Of a stretch of DNA of 64,000 bases, positions 42,090-53,126 are shown one piece after another. Origin of the DNA: Actinotalea solisilvae (GTDB lineage: Bacteria; Actinomycetota; Actinomycetes; Actinomycetales; Cellulomonadaceae); NCBI RefSeq assembly GCF_016464425.1, contig NZ_JADDKQ010000004.1, positions 62,001 to 126,000 of the forward strand. Reading direction: 5' to 3'. The position numbers and the translations under genes are program-made. The notes under the pieces are model-generated. The model was not told the DNA's origin, made no database searches, and saw only the letters and a list, made by a program, of their open reading frames with translations. Each line of letters starts with the position of its first letter. Positions within the stretch are counted from its first letter, which is position 1.

Positions 42090-43496
42090 ATGGGGACGGC
42101 AGCGCGGGTCGCGGGTGCGGTCGTCGTGACGCTCGTCCTCGGGGCGGGCGGCTACGCCGCCGCGGACGCGTACGACGTCGTGCCGGGGCTCGTGACGCTC
42201 GAGCCCGAGCCCGCCCCGCCGGCCCCGTTCCCGGCCGTCCCCGGCGCGGTGCCCGCGCCCGAGGTCACGCCCGTCGTCGCGACGCTCGACCCGTCGGCGC
42301 CGGTGCCCCCGGCGCCGGAGGTCACGGCCCTCGCGCAGGCGCTCGTGGCGGACGCCCGGATGGGCGCGTCGACGGGCGTCGTCGTGCAGGACGTGCTCAC
42401 CGGGGAGGTCCTCGCGGACCTCGGCGGCGCGGCGCCGCGCGTGCCCGCCTCGACCGCCAAGCTGCTCACCGGGCTCGCCGCGATGACGGCGCTCGGGCCG
42501 GACCGGACCCTCCCGACCACCGTCGTCCAGCCCGAGCCGGGCCGCCTCGTGCTCGTCGGCGGCGGCGACATGATGCTCGGCGCGGGTGCGGGGGTCCCCG
42601 ACGCGGTGAGCGGGCGCGCGGGGCTCGTCGACCTCGCCGCGCAGACGGCGCGCGCGCTGCGGCTCGCGGGCGTCGCGGAGGTCACGCTCGGCCTCGACGA
42701 CCGGCTCTTCAGCGGACCGCTGCTGCACCCCGAGTGGAAGCCGTCCGACGTCGCCCAGGGGTTCGTCGCGCCGGTCGCCGCGCTCGCGGTCGACGTCGCG
42801 AAGATGCGCGAGGGCGAGTACCCGCCGCGCTGGCCGGACCCGGCGCTCCAGGCGGCGGAGACGTTCGCCGCCGCGCTCGCGGCCCAGGGCATCGCGGTGA
42901 CGGGCGCGCCCGTGCGGCAGGAGGCGCCCGCGGGGGCGCTCGAGGTGGGTCGGGTCGAGTCCGCGCCCGTGCGGGAGATCGTCCGGTACGCGGTCCAGGT
43001 GTCCGACAACGCGATCACCGAGGTGCTCGGGCGGCTCGTCGCCGTCGAGCACGGTCTGCCCGCGAGCTTCGAGGGCGCGACGGCGGCCGTGCTCGCCGAG
43101 CTCGGTCGGCAGGGGCTCGACACGCAGGGCGCCGTGCTGCGCGACTGCAGCGGCCTCTCCGCCCTGTCGGCCCTCCCGCCGTCGCTGCTCGTCGGCCTCG
43201 TCGCCGCCGCGGCCGACCCGGCCAACCCGCAGCTGCTGCCCGTGCTGCTCGACCTGCCGGTCGCGGGCTGGCAGGGCACGCTCGCCGACCGGTTCGAGGA
43301 GGGCCCGGCCGAGGGGCTGGTGCGCGCCAAGACGGGCAGCCTCCCGGGCGTGACGTCGCTCGCGGGGACGATCCAGACCTCCGGCGGCCGCCTGCTCGCC
43401 TTCGCGGTGCTCGCCGACGCGACCCCGCCCGGCGGCCAGCCCGGGCCGCGCGCGGCGGTCGACGCCTTCGTCCAGCAGGTCGTGGGGCTCGCGTGA
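42090..43496 (+). CDS. dacB: D-alanyl-D-alanine carboxypeptidase/endopeptidase (PBP4 type)
   Basis: This is a class C penicillin-binding protein acting outside the membrane on peptidoglycan. It has 468 residues. An uncleaved or signal-type hydrophobic N-terminus (residues 5-25) and a Pro-rich linker precede the catalytic domain. The serine motifs are intact: STAK (121-124), SDN (305-307) and KTG (414-416). The ATG has a GGAGG site. It overlaps the metalloprotease gene by 4 nt. The dacB-zincin-tilS-hpt-ftsH order is common in Actinobacteria. Confidence 0.93.
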   Translation: MGTAARVAGAVVVTLVLGAGGYAAADAYDVVPGLVTLEPEPAPPAPFPAVPGAVPAPEVTPVVATLDPSAPVPPAPEVTALAQALVADARMGASTGVVVQDVLTGEVLADLGGAAPRVPASTAKLLTGLAAMTALGPDRTLPTTVVQPEPGRLVLVGGGDMMLGAGAGVPDAVSGRAGLVDLAAQTARALRLAGVAEVTLGLDDRLFSGPLLHPEWKPSDVAQGFVAPVAALAVDVAKMREGEYPPRWPDPALQAAETFAAALAAQGIAVTGAPVRQEAPAGALEVGRVESAPVREIVRYAVQVSDNAITEVLGRLVAVEHGLPASFEGATAAVLAELGRQGLDTQGAVLRDCSGLSALSALPPSLLVGLVAAAADPANPQLLPVLLDLPVAGWQGTLADRFEEGPAEGLVRAKTGSLPGVTSLAGTIQTSGGRLLAFAVLADATPPGGQPGPRAAVDAFVQQVVGLA

Positions 43497-44644
43497 CGCC
43501 GGCCCGCGCGGTGAGGTCCGACGCGGCCCCCGGCGCGCCCGGGGGAGGCCGCGTCAGCGACCTCCTCGTCGTCGACTGGGACCGGGCGGCGCGCTGGGCC
43601 GGCCGGCTCGCCCCGCCCGGTCCGGCCGTGACCCGCGACGAGGCCGCGGAGGCCGTCGCGGCGCTCCGGGACGCCGCCGAGCGTGCCTACCCGCTCGCGC
43701 TGCGCGCGTCGCGGCTCGGGACCGCCGTCAAGGCGGCCGGTCGCGAGGACCAGCGCGCCGCCGTCGCGGTCCTCGACCGGCCGGGCTGGGCGCTCGCCGC
43801 GGCGCGGTCCTTCCAGGGCCTCGCGCCCGTGCCCGACCGCGCGCCCGACGGCGTCGTGGACCACCTGCGGGCCGGACCCGCGACCGGGCAGGCGGCCGGG
43901 CTGCTGTCGCTGCTGGCAGCGCGCGTCCTTGGGCAGTTCGACCCCTTCGCGACCGACGCCCCGGCCGGCGGCCGGCTGGTCCTCGTCGCGCCCAACGTGC
44001 TGCACATGCGCGCGCGGCTGAGCGCCGACCTGCACGACTTCGCGCTGTGGGTGTGCGTGCACGAGCAGACCCACGCGCTCCAGTTCGCCGCGGCGCCGTG
44101 GCTCGCCGACCACCTCCGCACGGAGGTCCGCGGCCTCGTCGCCGAGCTGTCCGCGCGCGGGCCCGAGCTGACCTCGGCGGTCGAGCGTGCGCTGAGCGCG
44201 GCGCGGCGCCGTGGGTCCTCCCGCCCGGCGGGGGTGGCCGACGGACCGGCCGACGACGACCTGGGCGTCCTCGGGCTGGTCCTCGACCCCGCGCAGCGCG
44301 AGCGGCTCGACGCCGTCACGGCGACGATGTCCCTGCTCGAGGGGCATGCCGAGGTCGCCATGGACTCCGTCGGCGCGCGCAGCATCCCGAGCGCGCGCCG
44401 CCTGCGGGCGCGCTTCGACGCGCAGCGCCGACGCCGCGCGTCCCCGGCGGACCGCGTGCTGCGCCGGCTGCTCGGGCTCGAGGCGAAGATGGCCCAGTAC
44501 CGGCGGGGCGCCGCGTTCGTGCGCGCGGTGCGCACGACGGGCGGCTCGGCGGCGCTCGACGCGGTCTGGGCCGGGCCGCACGCGCTGCCGTCCGCGCGCG
44601 AGATCGCCGACCCGCGCGCGTGGGTCCGGCGCGTGCACGGCTGA
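43493..44644 (+). CDS. Zinc-dependent metalloprotease (DUF2342/zincin_2 family)
   Basis: This is a predicted cytosolic zincin of 383 residues, of the family annotated as coenzyme F420 biosynthesis-associated. HEQTH (residues 190-194) is the zinc site. [34 protein letters not shown] and [16 protein letters not shown] are family blocks; the last has the likely third ligand. The peptide substrate is unknown. A real role in F420 synthesis is not established. The GTG overlaps the dacB stop. Confidence 0.86.
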   Translation: MTPARAVRSDAAPGAPGGGRVSDLLVVDWDRAARWAGRLAPPGPAVTRDEAAEAVAALRDAAERAYPLALRASRLGTAVKAAGREDQRAAVAVLDRPGWALAAARSFQGLAPVPDRAPDGVVDHLRAGPATGQAAGLLSLLAARVLGQFDPFATDAPAGGRLVLVAPNVLHMRARLSADLHDFALWVCVHEQTHALQFAAAPWLADHLRTEVRGLVAELSARGPELTSAVERALSAARRRGSSRPAGVADGPADDDLGVLGLVLDPAQRERLDAVTATMSLLEGHAEVAMDSVGARSIPSARRLRARFDAQRRRRASPADRVLRRLLGLEAKMAQYRRGAAFVRAVRTTGGSAALDAVWAGPHALPSAREIADPRAWVRRVHG

Positions 44645-44651
44645 GGTCGTC

Positions 44652-45788
44652 GTGACCGGGCCCGACCCCGCCGTCGCCGCGCTGCGGGCGGCCGTCCGGC
44701 GTGAGCTGGACGGCGTCGCCGGTGGCGGCGCCGGCCCGGCGCCGCTGGTCCTCGTCGCGTGCTCGGGCGGGCCCGACTCGCTCGCGCTCGCGGCGGCCAC
44801 CGCGTTCGTCGCGCCGCGGCTCGGCCTGCGCGCGGGCGCCGTCGTCGTGGACCACGGGCTGCAGGCGGGCAGCGACGCTGTCGCTGTGCGCGCGGCCGGC
44901 GCGTGCCGCGCGCTCGGGCTCGACCCGGTCGACGTGGTGCCGGTCGCGGTGGACGTGGCGGACGGGGGACCCGAGGCGGGCGCGCGGTCCGCGCGGTACG
45001 CGGCGCTCGAGCACGTCGCCGCCCAGCGCGGGGCGGTCGCGGTGCTGCTCGGGCACACCCTCGAGGACCAGGCCGAGACGGTGCTCCTGCGGCTCGCGCG
45101 CGGGTCCGGCGCGCGGTCGCTCGCCGGGATGCCGCGGCGGCGCGGGCTGCTGCGGCGGCCGTTCCTCGGGGAGCGCCGCGCGACGACCGAGCGCGCGTGC
45201 GCCGCGCTGGGCCTCGACCCGTGGCACGACCCGACGAACACGCCGGCGCCGGCCGGCGCGACGTCGGGCGCGGCGCCGGTGCGCAGCCGCGTACGCGGCG
45301 AGGTGCTGCCCGTGCTCGCGGACGTGCTCGGCCCCGCCGTCGTGCCGTCCCTCGCCCGGACCGCGGACCTGCTGCGCGAGGACGACGACGCCCTCGCCGC
45401 GCTCGCGGCGGACGCCCTCGCCGCGGCGTGGGTGGCGCCCGACGGCGGCGTGACCGTGCCCGGACCGGCCGCCGGGGACGGGGCGGGGCCGGGTCCCGCG
45501 CTCGACGTCGCGGCGCTCGCGGCGCTCGCGCCGGCCGTCCGGCGGCGGGCCCTGCGCGCGGCCCTCGTGGCGTGGGGAGCGCCCGCGGGCGACGTCGGGC
45601 GCGTGCACGTCGAGGCGGTCGACCGGCTGGTCACCGACTGGCGCGGGCAGGGTGGCGCGGCCGTCCCGGGTGGCGGCGTGGTGCACCGGCGGTGTGGCAG
45701 GCTGACGTGCGTCCGGCCCGCTCCACCGACGAGCGCGGCGCGCGACGAGCACGACGAGCACGACCAGCACACAGGGCACGACGGCTGA
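44652..45788 (+). CDS. tilS: tRNA(Ile)-lysidine synthase
   Basis: It modifies C34 of the CAU-anticodon tRNA-Ile so that it reads AUA. It has 378 residues. The N-type ATP pyrophosphatase motif SGGPDS (residues 38-43) and [20 protein letters not shown] are intact. The C-terminal half is helical. The protein ends in a short Asp/Glu/His-rich tail ([14 protein letters not shown]) not typical of the family. The GTG at 44652 gives the usual short lead. Confidence 0.92.
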   Translation: MTGPDPAVAALRAAVRRELDGVAGGGAGPAPLVLVACSGGPDSLALAAATAFVAPRLGLRAGAVVVDHGLQAGSDAVAVRAAGACRALGLDPVDVVPVAVDVADGGPEAGARSARYAALEHVAAQRGAVAVLLGHTLEDQAETVLLRLARGSGARSLAGMPRRRGLLRRPFLGERRATTERACAALGLDPWHDPTNTPAPAGATSGAAPVRSRVRGEVLPVLADVLGPAVVPSLARTADLLREDDDALAALAADALAAAWVAPDGGVTVPGPAAGDGAGPGPALDVAALAALAPAVRRRALRAALVAWGAPAGDVGRVHVEAVDRLVTDWRGQGGAAVPGGGVVHRRCGRLTCVRPAPPTSAARDEHDEHDQHTGHDG

Positions 45789-45808
45789 GGCACAGGGAGC
45801 GGCGAGCG

Positions 45809-46363
45809 GTGGATCCGGCGGACATGGGTGACGACCTCGAGCGCGTGCTCCTCACGGAGGAGCAGCTCCAGGCCCGGCTCGACGAGATGGCGGCGCAGAT
45901 CGACGCCGACTACGCGGGCCGCGAGCTGCTGCTCGTCGGCGTCCTCAAGGGCGCGGTCATGGTGATGGCCGACCTCGCGCGCCGGCTGCACACGGCGGTG
46001 CAGATGGACTGGATGGCCGTCTCGTCCTACGGGGCGGGCACGTCGTCGTCGGGCGTCGTGCGGATCCTCAAGGACCTGGACGCGGACCTCACGGGCCGTC
46101 ACGTGCTCATCGTCGAGGACATCATCGACTCGGGGCTGACGCTCTCCTGGCTGCTCGCGAACCTGCGCAGCCGCGGTCCGGCGTCGGTCGAGATCGCGAC
46201 CATGCTCCGCAAGCCCGAGGCCGCCAAGGTCGAGGTCGACGTGCGGTACGTGGGCTTCGACATCCCGACGGACTTCGTCGTCGGGTACGGGCTCGACTAC
46301 GCCGAGAAGTACCGGAACCTGCCGTTCGTCGGCACGCTCGCGCCGCACGTCTACGGCGACTGA
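45809..46363 (+). CDS. hpt: Hypoxanthine phosphoribosyltransferase
   Basis: This is the purine salvage enzyme making IMP or GMP from the free base and PRPP. It has 184 residues from a GTG at 45809, with CAGGGAG upstream. The PRPP motif [18 protein letters not shown] is intact, and [18 protein letters not shown] and [18 protein letters not shown] are conserved. An ATG at 45824 is an alternative start. The tilS-hpt-ftsH order is widely conserved. Confidence 0.94.
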   Translation: MDPADMGDDLERVLLTEEQLQARLDEMAAQIDADYAGRELLLVGVLKGAVMVMADLARRLHTAVQMDWMAVSSYGAGTSSSGVVRILKDLDADLTGRHVLIVEDIIDSGLTLSWLLANLRSRGPASVEIATMLRKPEAAKVEVDVRYVGFDIPTDFVVGYGLDYAEKYRNLPFVGTLAPHVYGD

Positions 46364-46371
46364 GCCCGGAG

Positions 46372-46389
46372 CCCCGCGCGCACGCGGGG
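46372..46389 (+). terminator. Hairpin after hpt (first)
   Basis: CCCCGCG/CGCGGGG with a CGCA loop lies 9 nt after the hpt stop. Confidence 0.5.
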
Positions 46390-46409
46390 GCGACCTCGGG
46401 ACCCAACGT

Positions 46410-46433
46410 GCGGGAACCCTCCACGGTTCCCGC
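46410..46433 (+). terminator. Hairpin after hpt (second)
   Basis: A perfect 9-bp stem GCGGGAACC/GGTTCCCGC with a CTCCAC loop. With the preceding hairpin it separates hpt from ftsH. A TAACGT box at 46479-46484 may be the -10 of the ftsH promoter. Confidence 0.5.
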
Positions 46434-46538
46434 TCGCGCCCTGCGCGAACACGGCGGGGGCGCCGCGGGCCCAGCGGGTAACGTGCACGTCAGACCTGCC
46501 CCGCGACCAGGAGGGATAGGGCTCCGGCCCCGTCACCC

Positions 46539-48578
<2,040 letters not shown>

Positions 48579-48591
48579 CGGCAGCGCGCGC

Positions 48592-49245
48592 ATGACGCAC
48601 ACGGCTGACGACCTGCCGCTGCCCGCCGACGCGGGACTCGAGGACGACGTCGTCGTGGCCGACGGCGTCTCGATGGCGGTCCGGTACGACCACGAGCGTG
48701 CCGAGCGCGCGGTGCGCGAGCTGCTGCTCGCCGTCGGCGAGGACCCGGACCGCGACGGCCTGCGGGACACCCCCGCGCGCGTGGCGCGGGCCTACGCGGA
48801 GACGTTCGCCGGCCTGCACATGGAGCCGCGCGACGTCCTCACGACCACCTTCGACCTCGGCCACGAGGAGATGGTGCTGGTCAAGGACATCGAGGTGTAC
48901 TCGACGTGCGAGCACCACCTCGTGCCGTTCCACGGGGTCGCGCACGTCGGCTACATCCCGGGCGCGGACGGTCGCATCACCGGCCTGTCGAAGATCGCCC
49001 GGCTGGTCGACCTCTACGCGCGCCGGCCGCAGGTCCAGGAGCGCCTCACGTCCCAGGTCGCCGACGCGATGGTCGAGATCCTCCAGCCGCGCGGCGTGCT
49101 GGTCGTCATCGAGTGCGAGCACCTGTGCATGTCGATGCGCGGCGTCCGCAAGCCGGGCTCGCGCACGGTGACCTCGGCCGTCCGCGGCCAGATGCGCGAC
49201 GGCACCACGCGCGCCGAGGCCATGAGCCTCATCCTCGGCCGCTGA
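48592..49245 (+). CDS. folE: GTP cyclohydrolase I
   Basis: This is the first step of tetrahydrofolate synthesis, GTP to dihydroneopterin triphosphate. It has 217 residues. The zinc ligands are visible in [20 protein letters not shown] and [19 protein letters not shown]. The N-terminal 35 residues are a variable acidic lead. It follows ftsH by 13 nt. folP would normally come next; here 1.6 kb of repeats and one gene intervene. Confidence 0.96.
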   Translation: MTHTADDLPLPADAGLEDDVVVADGVSMAVRYDHERAERAVRELLLAVGEDPDRDGLRDTPARVARAYAETFAGLHMEPRDVLTTTFDLGHEEMVLVKDIEVYSTCEHHLVPFHGVAHVGYIPGADGRITGLSKIARLVDLYARRPQVQERLTSQVADAMVEILQPRGVLVVIECEHLCMSMRGVRKPGSRTVTSAVRGQMRDGTTRAEAMSLILGR

Positions 49246-49250
49246 CGCCC

Positions 49251-49335
49251 CCGCGCCCGCCCGCTGACCGCGCCCGCCCGAGCACCGCGCCCGCCCGCGC
49301 ACCGCGCCCGCCCGCGCACCGCGCCCGCCCGCGCA
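49251..49335 (+). repeat. Five-unit 17-bp tandem array downstream of folE
   Basis: CCGCGCCCGCCCG followed by four variable bases (CTGA, AGCA, then CGCA three times) is repeated five times without gaps from 49251, 49268, 49285, 49302 and 49319. It begins 5 nt after the folE stop. The remaining non-coding stretch to 49696 holds two palindromes and no gene I can support. Confidence 0.9.
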
Positions 49336-49401
49336 CCGCGGGTGTGCGCGCACTGCCGGTGTGCGCCGTGGCCACCCCGTCGGGACTGGGCCGCGGTCGG
49401 C

Positions 49402-49440
49402 GTGAAGGGTTGGGCGCGGCGCACGCGACCAACCCTTCAC
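49402..49440. repeat. Palindromic repeat, copy 1
   Basis: GTGAAGGGTTGG...CCAACCCTTCAC forms a 12-bp outer stem, extended inward by CGCG/CGCG after one mismatch, with a 5-nt GCGCA loop. The 15-bp left flank GGCGTGAAGGGTTGG is shared exactly with copy 2. Confidence 0.85.
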
Positions 49441-49530
49441 ACGCTCACGCCGACGCCGACGCATCCGCGTGGTGGCGACGCGGTCCCGCCCGCGCGGCCC
49501 CGCGGGTGGTGCCGTGGCGCACCCGCCGGC

Positions 49531-49569
49531 GTGAAGGGTTGGTCGCTGAGCGCGCGACCAACCCTTCGC
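49531..49569. repeat. Palindromic repeat, copy 2
   Basis: GAAGGGTTGGTCGC (49533-49546) and GCGACCAACCCTTC (49554-49567) form a perfect 14-bp stem with a 7-nt loop. It has the same orientation as copy 1, 129 bp further on. Confidence 0.88.
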
Positions 49570-49696
49570 ATCGCGGGCCGCTGAGCCCAGCGAGCGCCGC
49601 GGCGGCCGGTCGTCCACCACCGATCCGGGCTCTGCCCTGTCCACAGGCCGAGCGGTCCGGCGACGGCGCGGCACCGCCGCTCGACATGCTGGCGGC

Positions 49697-50641
49697 ATGG
49701 CTCGCATCCCTGGGTCGGTACTCCGGCTGGCGGCCCGTCAGAACGACGCGATCACCGTTGCCCAGGCCGACCGCCTCGGGCTCACGAAGCACCGGGTGGC
49801 ACGCCTCGTCGCGGCCGGTCACTGGCAGCGCCTGCATCGGGGAGTCGTCGTCGTGCACTCCGGGCCGCTGCCCTGGCTGACGAGGGCGCGAGCCGGCCTC
49901 CTCTACGCGGGGCCGGGCGCCGCGCTGAGCCACGCCAGCGCCGGGTACCTGCACCGGTTCCTCCGGGCGGAGCCCTCCCTCGTCGACGTGAGCGTGCCGG
50001 CGCACCGGCGGGTGATGCGGTCCGACGGTCTCGTCGTCCACCTGCGTCGCGCCATGCCGTCCACGACCGCCGGGATCGTGTCGGTCGGCCGCGCGGACAC
50101 CGTGGTGGACCTCGTCGCGTCGAGGGGGGACGTCGACGAGGCGGTCTCCGTCGTGTGCGCCGCCGTCCGCGCGGGGACGAGGCCGGACGAGATCCTCGCC
50201 GCGCTGTCGGCGCGGCCGGCCGTCGGACGACGACGCCTCCTCGAGGAGCTGCTCGGCGCGGTCCGGGACGGTGTCGAGTCGGCGCTCGAGCTGAGGTACC
50301 AGCGTGACGTCGAGCGACGGCACGGGCTCCCGCGCTCGCGGGCGCAGGCCCGGCGCGTGGTGGGCGGCCGGTGGACCCGGGCGGACCGGCGGTACGACGA
50401 CGTCGGGCTGACGGTCGAGCTGGACGGCGAGGTCGCGCATCCCGGCGGACGCACGGACGACGACGTCTGGCGGGACAACGCCGTCCTGCTCTCGTTCGGT
50501 GACCTCACCCTGCGCTACCGGTGGCGGCACGTCCTGCGTCCGTGCGCGACGGCGGTGCAGGTCGGCGTCGCCCTGCGTCGGCTCGGGTGGCGGGGGAGTC
50601 CGCGCCCCTGCGGCCCCACGTGTTCCGTCGCGCCCCGCTGA
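49697..50641 (+). CDS. AbiEi-like antitoxin domain / DUF559-like endonuclease-fold protein
   Basis: This protein has 314 residues and its function is unknown. The N-terminal part (residues 10-55) reads AITVAQADRLGLTKHRVARL and resembles the winged-helix AbiEi antitoxin domain (YxWHRxGVY-like LHRGVVVVHSG). The C-terminal part (about 190-285) looks like a Vsr/DUF559 endonuclease fold, with acidic residues in RRYDDVGLTVELDGEVAH (D234/D235, E241, D243), D256, R259 and the late LRYRWRHV. No AbiEii toxin gene is adjacent. ATG is preceded at 6 nt by CATGCT, so the mRNA may be leaderless. It lies between palindromic repeats and splits folE from folP. Confidence 0.75.
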   Translation: MARIPGSVLRLAARQNDAITVAQADRLGLTKHRVARLVAAGHWQRLHRGVVVVHSGPLPWLTRARAGLLYAGPGAALSHASAGYLHRFLRAEPSLVDVSVPAHRRVMRSDGLVVHLRRAMPSTTAGIVSVGRADTVVDLVASRGDVDEAVSVVCAAVRAGTRPDEILAALSARPAVGRRRLLEELLGAVRDGVESALELRYQRDVERRHGLPRSRAQARRVVGGRWTRADRRYDDVGLTVELDGEVAHPGGRTDDDVWRDNAVLLSFGDLTLRYRWRHVLRPCATAVQVGVALRRLGWRGSPRPCGPTCSVAPR

Positions 50642-50711
50642 CCACCGCGTGCCCGGAGCGGTCCCGCGCGTCCCGTCTCCCTGCCCGGGCGGGGACGGTC
50701 GAGTCGCGTGT

Positions 50712-50746
50712 GGAGGGTTGGTCGCGCGGAACGCGACCAAGCCTTC
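50712..50746. repeat. Palindromic repeat, copy 3
   Basis: GGAGGGTTGGTCGCG (50712-50726) and CGCGACCAAGCCTTC (50732-50746) pair as a 15-bp stem with one mismatch, one G-T pair and a CGGAA loop. It is a diverged relative of copies 1 and 2, located 70 bp after the DUF559-like gene. Confidence 0.82.
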
Positions 50747-50862
50747 GCGTCCTCGGCAGGGCTGCTCCCGGGGCGGGGAGGGGAGCGGGGACGCCGGCCG
50801 GCGTGGCGGACCCAGGACGTCGGGCGGTCGGGGGAGTCGGTGGGCGGCTCTAGGGTGGATCC

Positions 50863-51774
50863 GTGACGCGCCTGCACCCCGAGCCGCTGCCGGAGCGCCT
50901 CACGGTGCTCGACCGGACGCTCGTCATGGGTGTCGTCAACGTGACACCGGACTCCTTCAGCGACGGCGGGCGGTGGTTCGAGCCGGCCGCCGCCGCGGCC
51001 CACGGGCTCGCGCTCGTCGCCCAGGGCGCGGACGTGCTCGACGTCGGCGGCGAGTCCACCCGCCCGGGCGCGGAGCGCGTCCCGCCCGACGAGGAGCGGC
51101 GTCGTGTGCTCCCGGTCGTGCGCGAGCTCGTCGCGGCCGGCGCCGTCGTCAGCGTCGACACGACGCGGGCGGCCGTCGCGCGGGACGCGGTGGCGGCGGG
51201 CGCGCACGTCGTCAACGACGTCTCGGGGGGCCTGGCGGACCCGGCGATGGTCGACGTCGTCGCCGAGACCGGCGTCGTCTACGTCGCCATGCACTGGCGC
51301 GGCCACGCCGACGTCATGGACGACCACGCGACCTACGACGACGTCGTCGTCGACGTCCGCGACGAGCTCGCCGCGCGCCTCGCGGCGCTCGAGGCCGCGG
51401 GCGTGCGTCGCGAGCAGGTCGTCCTCGACCCGGGTCTGGGCTTCGCGAAGCCGGGTCGCGACAACTGGCCGCTGCTCGCGCACCTCGACGCGCTGCAGGC
51501 CCTCGGCCGGCCCGTGCTCGTCGGCGCCTCGCGCAAGCGGTTCCTCGGCCACCTGCTCGCCGGGCCCGACGGGACGCCCGCCCCGCCCGACGCGCGCGAC
51601 GGCGCGACGGCGGCCATCAGCGCCCTGTCCGCCCTCGGCGGAGCCTGGTGCGTCCGGGTGCACGACGTGGCAGGCTCGGCGGACGCGGTGCGGGTGGCGG
51701 CCGCCTGGTCGGCGGCCCGGGACGAGCGGCAGGACCAGCACAGCCACACCCAGGACGGAGACCATCGTGCATGA
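50863..51774 (+). CDS. folP: Dihydropteroate synthase
   Basis: It condenses dihydropterin pyrophosphate with p-aminobenzoate and is the sulfonamide target. It has 303 residues. MGVVNVTPDSFSDGGRWF and LDVGGESTRPGAERV are the two signature loops, and VGASRKRFLGHLL is the third conserved block. TAGGGT lies exactly 6 nt before the GTG, which suggests a leaderless promoter of its own. That fits its separation from folE. It overlaps folB-folK by 8 nt. Confidence 0.95.
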   Translation: MTRLHPEPLPERLTVLDRTLVMGVVNVTPDSFSDGGRWFEPAAAAAHGLALVAQGADVLDVGGESTRPGAERVPPDEERRRVLPVVRELVAAGAVVSVDTTRAAVARDAVAAGAHVVNDVSGGLADPAMVDVVAETGVVYVAMHWRGHADVMDDHATYDDVVVDVRDELAARLAALEAAGVRREQVVLDPGLGFAKPGRDNWPLLAHLDALQALGRPVLVGASRKRFLGHLLAGPDGTPAPPDARDGATAAISALSALGGAWCVRVHDVAGSADAVRVAAAWSAARDERQDQHSHTQDGDHRA

Positions 51775-53116
51775 GTCGACCGCGGGCCACCCCACCCGCG
51801 ACCGCATCACCGTGTCCGGCATCACCGCGACGGGCCACCACGGCGTCTTCGACCACGAGCGACGCGACGGGCAGACCTTCGTCGCCGACGTCACGCTCCA
51901 CGTCGACACCCGCCCGGCCGCGGCCGAGGACCGGCTCGACCTCACGGTCGACTACGGCGTCCTGAGCGAGCAGGTCGCGGGCGTCCTCGCGGGGACGCCC
52001 GCCGACCTCGTCGAGACGGTCGCCGAGCGCATCGCGGCCGTCGCGCTCACGCACCGCGGCGTGGAGGCCGTCGACGTCGTCGTGCACAAGCCCCAGGCGC
52101 CCGTGACGGTGCCGTTCGGCGACGTCAGGGTGCAGATCCACCGAGACCGCACGCACGTGCCCTCGGTCGGCGCGCCCCCCGTGGTCGTCGACGGCCTCGG
52201 CCACGTGCCCGACGAGGTCCCCGCGCCCGAGGCGGGACCCGACGCCGCGCGCTGGGCCGAGCCCGCGGTCGCGCGCACCGCCCCGCGGCACGACGCCGGC
52301 ATCCCGCAGCCCGAGCCGACGGAGGCCACCGCGCTCTTCGTGCCCGACTGGGCGAGCGTCGAGGGCGTGGCGCCGCTGGGCGCCACGGCCGGTGCCGCCG
52401 TCGCAGGCGCGGGCGTCGCCGCGCACGCCGGTCCCCCGCCGCCGCCCGCCCCGCCGGCGCCGCCCGCGCCGGGCGTGGGCATCCCGCAGCTGCCCCCGCC
52501 GGACGCGACTGCGGTCCTCACCGCACCCGCGCCGGACCCGGCCCGCCCGGCGCCCGTCGTCGACGGCCCGCCCGTCGACCGGCTCGACGCGGCTCCCGCT
52601 GCGCCCGTCGGCGCCGTCCTCGCGCTCGGCTCCAACATCGGCGCGAGCCACGACGTCCTGCGTCAGGTCGTCTTCGACCTCGCCGAGGCCCCGGGCATCG
52701 AGATCACGGCCATCGCGCCCCTCGCGCGGACCCAGCCCGTCGGCGGCCCCGAGCAGCCGGACTTCCTCAACACGGTCGTCCTCGTCCGCACGACGCTGAG
52801 CCCGCGCGCGCTCCTCGCCGCGTGCCACCGCCTCGAGGACGCGCACGGCCGGGTGCGCACCGAGCACTGGGGCCCGCGCACCATCGACGTCGACATCGTC
52901 GTGTACGACGGCGTCGTGGCCGCGGCCGACGACCTCGAGCTGCCCCACCCGCGCGCGCACGAGCGCGCCTTCGTCCTCGAGCCGTGGGCGCAGGTCCAGC
53001 CCGACGCCGTCCTGCCCGGCCTCGGCGGGGGACCGGTCGCCGCGCTCGCCCAGACCGCGCCGGACCGCGGCGGCATCCGCTGGATGGCGCTCGACTGGTG
53101 GGCGGCACCCGAGTGA
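51767..53116 (+). CDS. folBK: Fused dihydroneopterin aldolase / HPPK (FolB-FolK)
   Basis: It performs the two folate steps before FolP. It has 449 residues. The aldolase domain (about 1-125) reads ITVSGITATGHHGVFDHERR and LVETVAERIAAVAL. A Pro/Ala/Val-rich linker runs from about 130 to 280 with no recognisable domain. The pyrophosphokinase domain (about 284-449) has LALGSNIGASHDVLRQVV, TQPVGGPEQPDFLNTVV and HWGPRTIDVDIVVYD. The GTG at 51767 has a CGGAG site and overlaps folP. Confidence 0.94.
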   Translation: MHESTAGHPTRDRITVSGITATGHHGVFDHERRDGQTFVADVTLHVDTRPAAAEDRLDLTVDYGVLSEQVAGVLAGTPADLVETVAERIAAVALTHRGVEAVDVVVHKPQAPVTVPFGDVRVQIHRDRTHVPSVGAPPVVVDGLGHVPDEVPAPEAGPDAARWAEPAVARTAPRHDAGIPQPEPTEATALFVPDWASVEGVAPLGATAGAAVAGAGVAAHAGPPPPPAPPAPPAPGVGIPQLPPPDATAVLTAPAPDPARPAPVVDGPPVDRLDAAPAAPVGAVLALGSNIGASHDVLRQVVFDLAEAPGIEITAIAPLARTQPVGGPEQPDFLNTVVLVRTTLSPRALLAACHRLEDAHGRVRTEHWGPRTIDVDIVVYDGVVAAADDLELPHPRAHERAFVLEPWAQVQPDAVLPGLGGGPVAALAQTAPDRGGIRWMALDWWAAPE

Positions 53117-53126
53117 ACCGACGCTG

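Noticed and set aside
41972..42091. Extended N-terminus for inorganic pyrophosphatase from an ATG at 42091
   Set aside because: The extra 40 residues overlap the dacB start region and are Ala/Pro-rich; the GTG at 41971 has a good ribosome-binding site and the family start.
49251..49335. CRISPR array or coding repeat after folE
   Set aside because: Seventeen-bp head-to-tail units have no spacers, and 17 is not a multiple of three.
49697..50641. Complete AbiE toxin-antitoxin system
   Set aside because: Only an AbiEi-like domain is present; no AbiEii nucleotidyltransferase gene lies on either side.
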